From contig CAZLMW010000020.1 of NCBI GenBank assembly GCA_964560875.1, forward strand, positions 1-64,000: a DNA stretch of 64,000 bases, written 5' to 3'. The DNA comes from CAZLMW01 sp964560875 (GTDB taxonomy: Bacteria > Myxococcota_A > UBA9042). The notes beneath the pieces are model-generated. The model had not been told where the DNA came from. It saw only the letters and a program-made list of their open reading frames with translations, and searched no databases. The position numbers and the translations under genes are program-made. Shown in pieces: positions 8,031 to 16,584 of this stretch (position 1 is its first letter; each line of letters opens with the position of its first letter).

Positions 8031-11000
8031 CTACGGCTTCTTGCAGAGCTTGAACGGGTCCTTGATGACCCGGATGCGGTGGTCGAAGGGATCGGCGACG
8101 TACGTGTTGCCTTTGCCGTCCGCTGCGACGCCCCATGGGGACTTGAATTTCGCCTTGAGCGCCGCTCCATCGGCCGAAGCGTTGTCGCCGGTGCCTGCGT
8201 ACACCGCAACCGCGCCGGCAGCCGTGATGAGACGCACCCGCGAGTTCTTGCTGTCGCCAACGAGGAGGCTCCCGGCGAGGTCGAGCGAGAGGCCGTACGG
8301 CTCGTTGAACTGTGCGGCCGTTCCGCTGCCGTCCTTGAAGCCCTTGGATGAGCCCGCGAACGTTGTGACGACGCCCTTGTCGGTCACCTTGCGGATGCGG
8401 TGGCCGCCGAGATCCGCGACGTAGATTGTGGTTCCGGCTGCGGCAATGCCGGTCGGTGCGCTGAAGGTAGCCGCGCCGCCAGTGCCATCCTTGCTGCCGG
8501 CTGTAGCGCTGCCCGCGAGGGTCGTAGCGGTCCCGTCGGCAACGATCTTGCGGATACGGTTGTTGCCGGCGTCGGCGACATAGAGCGTGGTGCCGATCGC
8601 CGCGATGCCGACCGGGTCGCTGAACAGCGCCGCAACACCCTTGGCGTCCTTGAAGCCGCCCTTGACCTTGGTCTGGCCGAAGCCGGGCTCGGCGCCGCTG
8701 CCGGCGAATGTGGTCACCTTCGCGTCTTTGTCGACCTTGCGGATGCGCTGGTTGTTGGCGTCGACGACGTAGAGATCGGTGCCCACCGCAACGAGTCCCT
8801 TGGGCGCGCGGAACATCGCGGACGTTCCGGTTCCGTCGAACCAGCCTGCGAGGCCCTTGCCCGCGAACGTCGTCACCTTGCCGGCCGCGTCCATCTTGCG
8901 GATTCGGTAGAAGTTGGCGACCCCGCCTTCCGCGACGTAGATGGTGCCGGCGCTGTCGATCGCGACGCCCATCGGCGCGTTGAACGTGGCGCCGGTGCCG
9001 GTCCCGTCCTTGTATCCACCGGAGCCGCTGCCAGCGAGGGTCGCGACCGTCCGAGCGAGCGGCGCGCCCTGGCATTTTCCCGTTTTGCAGCCATCGGACT
9101 CGGTGCACTTGTCGCCATCGTCGCACTTGGTGCCGTCTTTGGCGTCGGACTCGGCGCACTTGCCGGTCAGCGGATCGCAGCGATTGGGGCGGCACGCCTT
9201 GCCGTTGTCGGTGCAGGCGACCGATGGGCCGGTGCACTTGCCGGACTTGCACGAAGTGGTCGCCGTGCACTTGCTGTTGTCATCGCAGGTCGTGGCGTCC
9301 TTGAGGGCCGCGTGCTGGCAGCCCTTGACCTTGTCGCAGCTGTCGGTCGTGCAGGCTTCCTTGTCGTCGCAGTCGGTCTTGGCGCCGCCCTGGCACACGA
9401 GCTTGCCGGACACCGTTGCGCACTTGTCGCCCGATGTGCACTTGTCGCCGTCTTCGCACGAGCTGCCTGCTGTTCCCGGGGCGAACGCGCACTTCTTGGT
9501 GCTGGTGTTGCAGGTGTCGGTCGTGCAGGCGTCGAGGTCGTCGCAGTCCGCGTTTTTTCCGCAATTGCAGAGGTCCTTTGTCTTCACGCAGCTGCCGGAC
9601 GCGCACTGCGAGAGGTTGCAGCTGTTGCCGTCGTCGCACTTGAGACCGTCGGCCACTTTGAGGTTCTGGCAGCCCTTTGCCGAGACACAACTGTCGGTCG
9701 TGCACGCGTTCTTATCGTTGCAGTCACGCGGTTTGCCGCCGGTGCACTTGCCCTTGGCGCACGTCGTGCCCGAGGTGCATGTGTTGCCGTCGTCGCAGGC
9801 CGAGCCGTCTTTGGCCTGTCCCGGCTCGCATTTTCCGGTCTTGGTGTTGCAGACACCGGATTGGCAGGCAGGCCCGTCGCCACAGATCTTGGGTTTGCCC
9901 GACTGGCACTTGCCGGCCGCGTCGCAGCCGTCCCCGACGGTGCAAGGTTTGCCGTCGTCGCACGGGGCGCCGACCTTGGCTTTTTCCTCGACGCAGCTGC
10001 CCGTCAGCCCATTGCAGTAGACGGTCGTACAGGGTTTGGATGCTTTGCAGACCTTCGCGGTGCCCGGGGCGCAACTGCCAGCCGTGCACTTGTCGCCGGT
10101 CGTACACTTGTTGCCGTCATCGCACGCGCCGGAACCAGCCGTGTGCTGGCATGCGTCCTTCGCCCCTTTCTTGGCATCGCAGGCGTCGGTCGTGCAGGCG
10201 TTGCCGTCGTTGCACGCACGCGTCGTGCCAGCGCATTTGCCGCCGTTCGCGCACAGGTCGGTGTGGGTGCAGATGTCGCCGTCGTCGCACGCGAGGCCCA
10301 CGACCAGCTTGTTTTCGCAGCTGCCGGTCGAGGCGTTGCAGCGGTCCACCGTGCACGGCTTCTTGTCGTCGCAGTTCTTGGGATCGCCCGTCACGCAGAC
10401 GCCGCCCGAGCAGGCATCACCGGGCGTGCACTTGTCACCGTCTGCGTCGCAGGACGAGAGCTCGGCGGGTTCGGTCTTGCAGCCCGTCAGCTTGTCGCAC
10501 GAGTCCTTCGTGCAGCCGTTGCCATCGTCGCAGGAGATCGTCTTGCCGGCCGCGCATTTGCCATCCTTGCAGGCGTCGCCGGTCGTGCAGACCGAATCGT
10601 CGGCGTTGCACGGCGCCGTGATGTTGGAGTTGACGCACTTGCCGTCCTTGCAAGCGTCCGCGGTGCATGGGTTGCCGTCGCCGCACGTGTCTTCGTCGAT
10701 CTGGCCATCGCAGTCGTTGTCCGCACCGTCGCACGCCTCGGCCGCCGGTGCCTTCGCCGAGCAAGCCGAGAGACCGTTGGCGCCGCACGACCGCGAACCC
10801 GGGCAACGCAGTCCCTTGCTCTCGCTGTAACACGCCGTTCCAAGCCCCTTGGCCTTGGCAGAATCGCTGCAGGAACACTCTCCGTAGCTGCCAGCGCCGC
10901 CCCCTGCTGCGGGCTTCTTGACGCATTGAAGGGACGCGCCGCCTTCCGCGAGAGTCGCCATCTCACAGGCGTACCCCGTTGGGCATCCCGCGTCGCCATC

Positions 11001-11486
11001 GCAGGCCGCGCCGCAGAAGTTCCCCGCGCCGCCGTACGACACGCAGGCCGATCCAGCGCGCCCGAAGGACGTGCAAGTGTCTGTTTTTGTGCATGGATCA
11101 CACAGGTTTACGTGCGCCGGGACGCAGTGATTGATCGTCTCGTCGCCCTTCTTCAGCGCCGCACACGCCATCCCCTTTTCGCAGCCCGAGCCGCACGGTG
11201 TTGTGCAGCCCTTGCCGCTCTTTCCGGCGACCGCACCTTCGATGCAGACGCCCCACGTGCACGCGGCGTCGTCCGCACACGCACACCCATGGCCGCCCGG
11301 ACATGCGAACGGATCGACCTTGGTCTGGCTGATCTCCTGGGGCAGCGGGGCGTCGATGCCGCCGCCGTCGACGGTCGTGCCTTTCTTGCCGGCGTCATCT
11401 TCGTCGGTCGTGGTGCTGCAACCGATGGCGAGAACCGTCGCGGCGACCACGGCAAAAGCGGCGAGGAATGGACTTCGTTGGTTCAT
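8031..11486 (-). CDS. Cysteine-rich lipoprotein with C-terminal NHL propeller
   Basis: Predicted surface lipoprotein of 1151 residues. Signal peptide with lipobox LAIGC (Cys23), an Asp/Gly linker, then the N-terminal module CPGGHGC...C shared with the other lipoproteins of this window. A single MopE-like motif (CDGADNDCDGQIDE) lies near residue 250. It is followed by about 550 residues of tandem cysteine repeats of the type CDDGNxCTxDxCDxxxGC and G-D-x-C-x-x-G-x-C. From about residue 812 to the end there are six NHL-type repeats (TTFAGxG...F..P.G(I/V)...YVAD...RIRK), enough for a six-bladed beta-propeller. NHL propellers usually bind protein, peptide or carbohydrate. Inference: a long disulfide-rich stalk carrying a binding head. 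No catalytic motif was seen. The gene is monocistronic on the minus strand. Confidence 0.9.
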   Translation of the reverse strand: MNQRSPFLAAFAVVAATVLAIGCSTTTDEDDAGKKGTTVDGGGIDAPLPQEISQTKVDPFACPGGHGCACADDAACTWGVCIEGAVAGKSGKGCTTPCGSGCEKGMACAALKKGDETINHCVPAHVNLCDPCTKTDTCTSFGRAGSACVSYGGAGNFCGAACDGDAGCPTGYACEMATLAEGGASLQCVKKPAAGGGAGSYGECSCSDSAKAKGLGTACYSESKGLRCPGSRSCGANGLSACSAKAPAAEACDGADNDCDGQIDEDTCGDGNPCTADACKDGKCVNSNITAPCNADDSVCTTGDACKDGKCAAGKTISCDDGNGCTKDSCDKLTGCKTEPAELSSCDADGDKCTPGDACSGGVCVTGDPKNCDDKKPCTVDRCNASTGSCENKLVVGLACDDGDICTHTDLCANGGKCAGTTRACNDGNACTTDACDAKKGAKDACQHTAGSGACDDGNKCTTGDKCTAGSCAPGTAKVCKASKPCTTVYCNGLTGSCVEEKAKVGAPCDDGKPCTVGDGCDAAGKCQSGKPKICGDGPACQSGVCNTKTGKCEPGQAKDGSACDDGNTCTSGTTCAKGKCTGGKPRDCNDKNACTTDSCVSAKGCQNLKVADGLKCDDGNSCNLSQCASGSCVKTKDLCNCGKNADCDDLDACTTDTCNTSTKKCAFAPGTAGSSCEDGDKCTSGDKCATVSGKLVCQGGAKTDCDDKEACTTDSCDKVKGCQHAALKDATTCDDNSKCTATTSCKSGKCTGPSVACTDNGKACRPNRCDPLTGKCAESDAKDGTKCDDGDKCTESDGCKTGKCQGAPLARTVATLAGSGSGGYKDGTGTGATFNAPMGVAIDSAGTIYVAEGGVANFYRIRKMDAAGKVTTFAGKGLAGWFDGTGTSAMFRAPKGLVAVGTDLYVVDANNQRIRKVDKDAKVTTFAGSGAEPGFGQTKVKGGFKDAKGVAALFSDPVGIAAIGTTLYVADAGNNRIRKIVADGTATTLAGSATAGSKDGTGGAATFSAPTGIAAAGTTIYVADLGGHRIRKVTDKGVVTTFAGSSKGFKDGSGTAAQFNEPYGLSLDLAGSLLVGDSKNSRVRLITAAGAVAVYAGTGDNASADGAALKAKFKSPWGVAADGKGNTYVADPFDHRIRVIKDPFKLCKKP

Positions 11487-11878
11487 GAAACGGCCTCGAA
11501 GGCCCGCTGCGGCTGGCTGGGAAATGCGCGCGGGCGAACGTTCGAATGGTACGCGGCACGCCGGACGCGGACAAGAAAGGGTCGGGCGCTCTCATCAGCA
11601 CCCGAACGCGAACCCGAACGCGAACACCCACTCGCTCCTCGGGCCTCCTCAACGCCGGCTGATCGGCGCCCCTCTCGGGGTGAGGGCATCCCGCGAGGCG
11701 ACCGCGACCTGGCCGATCAACTGCGGCGGTCAGCAACGGCCCCGGCGCTGCTGATCGGCGAGGGGGCCAACCGACTCAACGCAGGCGAGAAGCGGCAGCG
11801 CTTCAACGAGGCGCGGGGCGAAGCGTGCGAGGCGGCGGTGGTGGCGACACCTGCCGGGCGTCGATAACGTTTTCGGAG
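11487..11878. other. Intergenic stretch with hexamer repeat
   Basis: This lies between the start of the NHL lipoprotein gene and the 3' end of the chalcone-isomerase-like gene, both on the minus strand. It should hold the promoter of the lipoprotein gene. The only structure noticed is a short in-phase hexamer array at 11601-11624. No small gene or RNA was recognised. Confidence 0.4.
11601..11624. repeat. CCCGAA/CGCGAA hexamer tandem repeat
   Basis: Four in-phase hexamers, alternating CCCGAA and CGCGAA. The same two hexamers occur in the intergenic stretch at 30845-30868. Non-coding in both places. Confidence 0.8.
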
Positions 11879-12598
11879 CTATTTTCGCGGCTGCTCAAGC
11901 ACTTCCGCTTTCAGATCCGCGTCCGACGGCTTGCGACCAAACCAAATCGACCAGATAGCGACCATCGCGTCGTAGCCATGCAGGCGCAGCTGTGGCCCGT
12001 GCGCCACTTGAATGCGCATACCCGTGCCCGGTCGATACCAAAACCCGATGTCGGCGCCCTTGGGAATGGTGGTTGGCAACGCCTTCACGAAGCGCGCGAC
12101 CTGCGGCGCGATCTGCTTGCGGATCGGAGCGGGGATGTTGTCGCGAAGGCCTTCGTGCACCGCTTCGGCGAGGTCGCTGGCGCTCACGGCGCGGAGCATG
12201 TGCAGCCAAATGAACTTCTCTTCGTTGGCCCTGATCACGTGCCGAGCGTTACCTCTGACGGTGCGCTGGTAGACGGCAAGCGCGTAGACCTTGAACACCC
12301 ACTTGGTTCGCAGCCCGGCGCCGACCATCCAGATCTTGCGCACGCCCGGCCGCAGAGCCCCTGGAAAGCGCATGCCGGCCACGACTTTGCCCGGGTCGCG
12401 AGCCTGGTGTCCGAATCGGCCCGTTACTGGCGCGGCGTGAGCCAAGGGTGCCGCCAGCGACATCGCGACAATCAACGCTCCGAGACTCAACGCTGCGAGA
12501 CTCGACGCCGGTGCAATCAACGCCGGTGCAATCAACGTTCGGGCGTCCGAGCGGGTCGGCGCAATGGACAGGCGGGGCGGCAAGGGTGGGCAGTTCAC
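11879..12598 (-). CDS. Secreted chalcone isomerase-like protein
   Basis: The mature part (about 185 residues after the motif AAPLAHA) matches the bacterial chalcone-isomerase-like fold: MVGAGLRTKWVFKVYALAVY near the N-terminus, a central ANEEKFIWLHMLR strand and helix region, and a C-terminal IPKGADIGFWYRPGTGMRI segment. Bacterial members are mostly exported proteins of unknown function, often found near lipid-metabolism genes; some relatives bind fatty acids. The start is uncertain. I propose GTG at 12598, giving 239 residues and a long Ala/Leu signal sequence; GTG at 12646 is also open, and the nearest ATG (12463) would leave only ten residues before the predicted cleavage. The hydrophobic core is encoded by 15-base tandem repeats. 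The gene is divergent from the TetR gene and could be its target. Confidence 0.7.
   Translation of the reverse strand: MNCPPLPPRLSIAPTRSDARTLIAPALIAPASSLAALSLGALIVAMSLAAPLAHAAPVTGRFGHQARDPGKVVAGMRFPGALRPGVRKIWMVGAGLRTKWVFKVYALAVYQRTVRGNARHVIRANEEKFIWLHMLRAVSASDLAEAVHEGLRDNIPAPIRKQIAPQVARFVKALPTTIPKGADIGFWYRPGTGMRIQVAHGPQLRLHGYDAMVAIWSIWFGRKPSDADLKAEVLEQPRK
12476..12535. repeat. 15-bp degenerate tandem repeat in signal-peptide coding region
   Basis: Four 15-base units at 12476-12490, 12491-12505, 12506-12520 and 12521-12535. The last two are identical. On the minus strand they encode repeated LIAPA/LAALS-like pentapeptides, so copy-number change would lengthen or shorten the hydrophobic leader in steps of five residues without a frameshift. 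Confidence 0.8.
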
Positions 12599-12706
12599 CG
12601 CGCCATCAAAGGCCGAAGTTGCACCGAAAAACAACCCCAATGCCACGCCGCGGTGGGTCCACTGGCATGGATAGCAAGGTTCGTTGCGACGCTGTAGCCT
12701 CGTTGC

Positions 12707-13270
12707 ATGGCCAAACGGATGTCGACCGACCAACGCCGCGCGCAGCTGCTTGCCGCCGGACGTCAGCTCTTCGCGGACCGGGCATACGATCAAATCTCGA
12801 CCGACGAAATCTCGGCCGCCACGAACACGAGCAAGGGGTTGCTGTACCACTACTTCGGCAGCAAGCGCGGCTTCTACCTCGCCACGATTCGCGCCGCGGC
12901 CGAAGACTTGCTGGCCGTCACCGAATTCGATGACCTGCAGGCCGGCGCGCTGGCCAGCATCGACGGCTTCGTCGGCTTTGTGGAGCGTGAGGGGCAGCTT
13001 TTTCGCGCCGTTGTGCGGGGCGGTATCGGCAGCGATGCGGAGGTCGACGGTCTCGTGACCGGCGTCCGCCAGGAGATCGTGGGCCGCATCGTCCGTGCGA
13101 CCGACGTAGCAAGCGACGATCCAGTTCTCGTCGGCCGCGTCTGGGGATGGCTTGGCTATACCGAGTCCCTCGCGATTCACTGGATCGACACCCGGCCATT
13201 TCCGCGCGACACGCTGCGCGATTTGCTGCTCAGCGGGCTGGCGACGCTGGTTCTCACACAGGCTTCCTGA
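12707..13270 (+). CDS. TetR/AcrR-family transcriptional regulator
   Basis: A protein of 187 residues. The N-terminal helix-turn-helix (about residues 10-55) has the TetR pattern: RRAQLLAAGRQLFADRAYD, then ISTDEISAATNTSKGLLYHY and FGSKRGFYLATIR. The rest is a helical ligand-binding and dimerisation domain without a recognisable ligand motif. TetR proteins are usually repressors of divergent or adjacent genes; candidates are the chalcone-isomerase-like gene on the minus strand and the unknown gene 31 bases downstream. The divergent gap contains two small inverted repeats that could be operators: ATGCCA (12640-12645) with TGGCAT (12663-12668), and GCAA (12674-12677) with TTGC (12684-12687). Neither is proven. 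Confidence 0.9.
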   Translation: MAKRMSTDQRRAQLLAAGRQLFADRAYDQISTDEISAATNTSKGLLYHYFGSKRGFYLATIRAAAEDLLAVTEFDDLQAGALASIDGFVGFVEREGQLFRAVVRGGIGSDAEVDGLVTGVRQEIVGRIVRATDVASDDPVLVGRVWGWLGYTESLAIHWIDTRPFPRDTLRDLLLSGLATLVLTQAS

Positions 13271-13301
13271 GGGCCGAGGACGACGAACACGGGGGCACAC
13301 G

Positions 13302-14237
13302 ATGCGCATCTTTCAGTCTGAAGACGCGATCATTTTCGGTGATGAACTCCCCGTGCCGCTCGGCCAACGTCCGGAGCGCGCCGATTTTCGCGCCGGTCGT
13401 TCCCGCTCTGGGTTCGCGTATTGCCTGCAATGGCGTCGGGTTCGCGGCGCCATCGGGTTTCACGTCTTCCGATCGATGGCGGTCTCGGCGATTCGGCCGC
13501 GGTCGATGGACCGCTTCTGGCAGGGCAAGTACGGCAGCGATATTCGCCATTTCATGCTCGGCTATCCCGATGTCGACATCGTGGTGGACGACTACGGCAG
13601 TCGCGGCGCGTCGATGCTCTACTACTGGGTGCTCGCGCAGCTGCCGGGCGGTCATCTCGTCGAGGTCCAGGATGTCTACATTGGCGCCGCGGATACAGCG
13701 ATTCTCGACGGGGCGCATTTTGCCCTCAAGCCTGGCGGTGGGTTTATCGCGGATCTCGAGCTTCGCGAGGACGAACGACCCGCCGCGGTTGCAGCCGCAC
13801 AGTTGCCCGCCGCCCAACGCACGCCCAAGCCGACGTCTTTGCAGGAAATCCAGCTGCGTCGCGCCGCGGAAGAGCACGCCCGAACGCGGACAGCGGATGA
13901 TGCCATCGAGTTCAGCCGCTTCATCGCGCCCGGAGGCTTCCGAATCCTGCTGCCGGCCGGCGTGGCTACCGGCGACATCGACCATTACTCGGTCTACATC
14001 GGTCCGAGCCGCCCGGATGCATCTGATGAAAAGGCCATGTGGCGCGATCACGTGTACGAATCCAACCCGATGGAGCAATGGAAGCTCTCGCCCCGCTACG
14101 GCGGCTTTCGGGACGCGATGAATCCGCCCGGCGCGGTGGCCTATACGGCCGTGATTGCGTACCTCAATGACGGGACTGTTCGGCAGGCTGATGTCGCGCT
14201 TAGCCTCGATATCGAGTCGGTCGCCACACTCCGCTGA
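13302..14237 (+). CDS. Uncharacterised 311-residue protein
   Basis: I do not recognise this family. The protein starts MRIFQSEDAIIFGDELPVP at an ATG with a weak G-rich upstream sequence and has no signal peptide or membrane helix. It is mixed alpha/beta with aromatic-rich stretches (MSMDRFWQGKYGSD-like region, YYWVLAQLPGGHL, YGGFRDAMNPPGAV) and a charged low-complexity segment near residues 150-205. It follows the TetR gene by 31 bases on the same strand, suggesting joint expression, and ends about 200 bases before the ether-lipid operon. Confidence 0.7.
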   Translation: MRIFQSEDAIIFGDELPVPLGQRPERADFRAGRSRSGFAYCLQWRRVRGAIGFHVFRSMAVSAIRPRSMDRFWQGKYGSDIRHFMLGYPDVDIVVDDYGSRGASMLYYWVLAQLPGGHLVEVQDVYIGAADTAILDGAHFALKPGGGFIADLELREDERPAAVAAAQLPAAQRTPKPTSLQEIQLRRAAEEHARTRTADDAIEFSRFIAPGGFRILLPAGVATGDIDHYSVYIGPSRPDASDEKAMWRDHVYESNPMEQWKLSPRYGGFRDAMNPPGAVAYTAVIAYLNDGTVRQADVALSLDIESVATLR

Positions 14238-14255
14238 GCCCGGTCGCACGCCATT

Positions 14256-14271
14256 CGTCAGACACCTGACG
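14256..14271 (+). terminator. Small hairpin after the unknown gene
   Basis: Perfect 6-bp stem CGTCAG / CTGACG around an ACAC loop, 18 bases after the stop at 14237. No T-tract follows, so an intrinsic terminator is only tentative. It separates the TetR unit from the ether-lipid unit. Confidence 0.35.
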
Positions 14272-14441
14272 GACCATGTTCGAACAGTTGAGAGTGGCGC
14301 CGTCCTGCGCACTTGCCGACAAATGTCTTCGTTTTGTAAAAGAGAGGTAACAGTTTCTCGTTGACCTCGTCATCCACTCATGGCATCCCCCCGCGCTGAT
14401 TACAGATTTACGTGTAGTCCACGGCCACAAACGGAGCTTCG

Positions 14442-16541
14442 ATGAGCACCCTCGACAAGATTCTTTCCGCAGGTCGCCGAGCCCGTGACGCCAGCGGCGC
14501 GCTGCTCGGTCAAAACTGGGGCAAGTCGGGCTGGAAAGCGTCCGGTCGCGCGCTCGCCGCCGGCGAAGTTCCGCAGCGCATCATTCCCGGGCCCCCGCCG
14601 TCCGCGGCCGGCGACGAAGAGAGCCTCGACGTTTGGGGTTTTAAGGACACGGGCTTCTCGATCGACGCCCGCGGCGTCGTGAAGTTGACCGGGACGCGCT
14701 ACGAGCTGTGCGGCGAAGAGCTGCCCAATCTCGTGCCGTGGATCGAAGACGTCATGGCGATCCAAATCGAGCCGCGCGACGTGCACGAGAGCGCGTACCC
14801 GGTGAAGATCCCCGAGCCGATTCGCAATGCGGCGTTCCAGGACGCGATTCGCACCTTCCTGGCCGAAGACCAGCTGACCGATGCGCCGCAAATCCGCCTC
14901 CGCCACGGCCACGGCCACACGCAGGAGGAGATGTACGCGATCAAGTACGGCCAGGTGAAACGCGTGCCGGATCTCGTCGTGTACCCGAGCGAGGAGGAGC
15001 ACGTCATTCGCATGGTCGAGCTCGCCAAAGAGCACGGCTGCTGCCTGATTCCGTACGGCGGCGGCACGAACGTCACCGATGCGCTCAAGTGCCCGGCTGA
15101 TGAAAAGCGCACCATCGTCAGCGTCGACATGCGCCGTATGAACCGCGTTCTGTGGATCGACCCGGCCAACCGCATCGCCTGCATCCAGAGCGGCGCGGTC
15201 GGGCGTCACATCGCAAAGCAGCTCGCCGACTACGGCTTCACGATGGGCCATGAGCCCGACAGCATCGAGTTCTCCACCCTCGGCGGCTGGATCGCGACCC
15301 ACGCGTCCGGCATGAAGAAGAACAAGTACGGCAACATCGAAGACATCGTGCAGGACTTCAACGCGGTCACGTCTGACGGTCTCTTGGCCCGCCACGACAT
15401 CAACCCGCGCGAGGCCGTTGGCGCCGATCCCCGCCGCTTCATGTTCGGCAGCGAGGGCAACCTTGGCATCATCACCCAGGCCATCGTCAAGCTCTTCCCG
15501 CTCCCCGAAGTGCAGCGTTACGGGTCGGTGCTCTTCCCCGATTTCCGGTCGGGTGTCGCGTTCATGTACGACCTGCAGCAAGAGGGCACCCCGCCCGCTT
15601 CGGTGCGCCTCGTCGACAACATCCAGTTTCAGTTCTCGATGGCGCTCAAGCCCGCCAAGACCGGCATCGCGGTCCAGAAGTCACGGCTCGAAAAGCTCTT
15701 CGTCACGAAGGTGAAGGGCTTTGATCCCGAGAAGATGGTCGCGTGCACGCTCGTGTTCGAGGGCCCCGACGCCGAAGTGTCCAACCAGGAAGACACGGTT
15801 TACCGCCTCGCCACGCGGCATGGTGGCATGAAGGCAGGCGGGGAGAACGGCCGCAAGGGCTACCAGTTGACGTTTGGCATCGCGTACATCCGCGACTTCG
15901 TCATGAAGCACTACGTCATCGCGGAGAGCTTCGAGACCAGCGTGCCATGGAGCAAGGCGATCCAGCTGTGCGACAACGTCAAGCGCCGCGTGAACAAAGA
16001 ACACGCCGCCGCGGGTCTGCCCGGCAGGCCGTTCATCACGTGCCGCGTGACACAGGTGTACCAGACCGGTGTCTGCATCTACTTCTACCTGGCGTTTTCG
16101 TACAAGGGCGTCAAAGACCCGTCGCACGCGTTCGCTCAGATCGAGCTCGCTGCCCGCGACGAGATCCTGCAGTCCGGCGGATCGCTGAGTCACCACCATG
16201 GCGTTGGCAAACTGCGCAAGAAGTTCCTGCCGCAGATCATGAGCGACGCAGCGCTGAGCTGGAACGCCCGCACCAAGCAGGCCGTGGATCCGGACAACAT
16301 CTTTGGCGTTCGCAACCAGCAGATGGCCGACGAGATGTCGTTCGACGTGCCGGTGGCGCCTGCTGCGAACAGCAAGACCGACAGCGATCGTGCAGCCAAC
16401 TCGACGGCCGCCAAGGCCAAGACCGCGGTGAAAGCCAAGGCGATGCGCAAGCCGGCAGCAAAAAAGACGACAAGCAAGGCGCCTGCGCGCAAAAACCCAG
16501 CGCGCAAGAAAGCGTCACCGAAGTCGTCGCCTGCGAACTAG
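14442..16541 (+). CDS. Alkyldihydroxyacetonephosphate synthase-like flavoenzyme (AGPS family)
   Basis: An FAD-linked oxidase-fold protein of 699 residues resembling alkyl-DHAP synthase, which exchanges the acyl chain of 1-acyl-DHAP for a fatty alcohol to form the ether bond. Visible signs: the family N-terminal WGFKDTGFSID region; a PCMH-type FAD-binding domain (about 180-365) with IPYGGGTNV and the STLGGWIATHASGMKKNKYG stretch; a cap domain with CIYFYLAFSY; and the triple-His active-site motif SHHHGVGK (His584-586) typical of AGPS. The last 60 residues are a Lys/Ala-rich tail resembling histone H1, not usual for the family. The ATG at 14442 is preceded by ACGGAGC. The stop lies 43 bases before the reductase-acyltransferase fusion, so the two are almost certainly one operon. 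Plain FAD oxidases lack the HHH motif, so this identification is fairly firm. Confidence 0.88.
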   Translation: MSTLDKILSAGRRARDASGALLGQNWGKSGWKASGRALAAGEVPQRIIPGPPPSAAGDEESLDVWGFKDTGFSIDARGVVKLTGTRYELCGEELPNLVPWIEDVMAIQIEPRDVHESAYPVKIPEPIRNAAFQDAIRTFLAEDQLTDAPQIRLRHGHGHTQEEMYAIKYGQVKRVPDLVVYPSEEEHVIRMVELAKEHGCCLIPYGGGTNVTDALKCPADEKRTIVSVDMRRMNRVLWIDPANRIACIQSGAVGRHIAKQLADYGFTMGHEPDSIEFSTLGGWIATHASGMKKNKYGNIEDIVQDFNAVTSDGLLARHDINPREAVGADPRRFMFGSEGNLGIITQAIVKLFPLPEVQRYGSVLFPDFRSGVAFMYDLQQEGTPPASVRLVDNIQFQFSMALKPAKTGIAVQKSRLEKLFVTKVKGFDPEKMVACTLVFEGPDAEVSNQEDTVYRLATRHGGMKAGGENGRKGYQLTFGIAYIRDFVMKHYVIAESFETSVPWSKAIQLCDNVKRRVNKEHAAAGLPGRPFITCRVTQVYQTGVCIYFYLAFSYKGVKDPSHAFAQIELAARDEILQSGGSLSHHHGVGKLRKKFLPQIMSDAALSWNARTKQAVDPDNIFGVRNQQMADEMSFDVPVAPAANSKTDSDRAANSTAAKAKTAVKAKAMRKPAAKKTTSKAPARKNPARKKASPKSSPAN

Positions 16542-16584
16542 AGAACACTTTTCCAGCCGGTTGTTCCCCGGTCGGAGGTCTTTG

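Noticed and set aside
7728..8351. A 207-codon plus-strand open frame overlapping the end of the NHL lipoprotein gene
   Set aside because: Overlaps a confirmed gene for half its length and has no family resemblance or ribosome site.
8400..11867. A 1155-codon open frame on the plus strand opposite the NHL lipoprotein gene
   Set aside because: It mirrors the biased codons of the cysteine repeats on the minus strand, and its product has no domain, only Ala/Val/Arg-rich low complexity.
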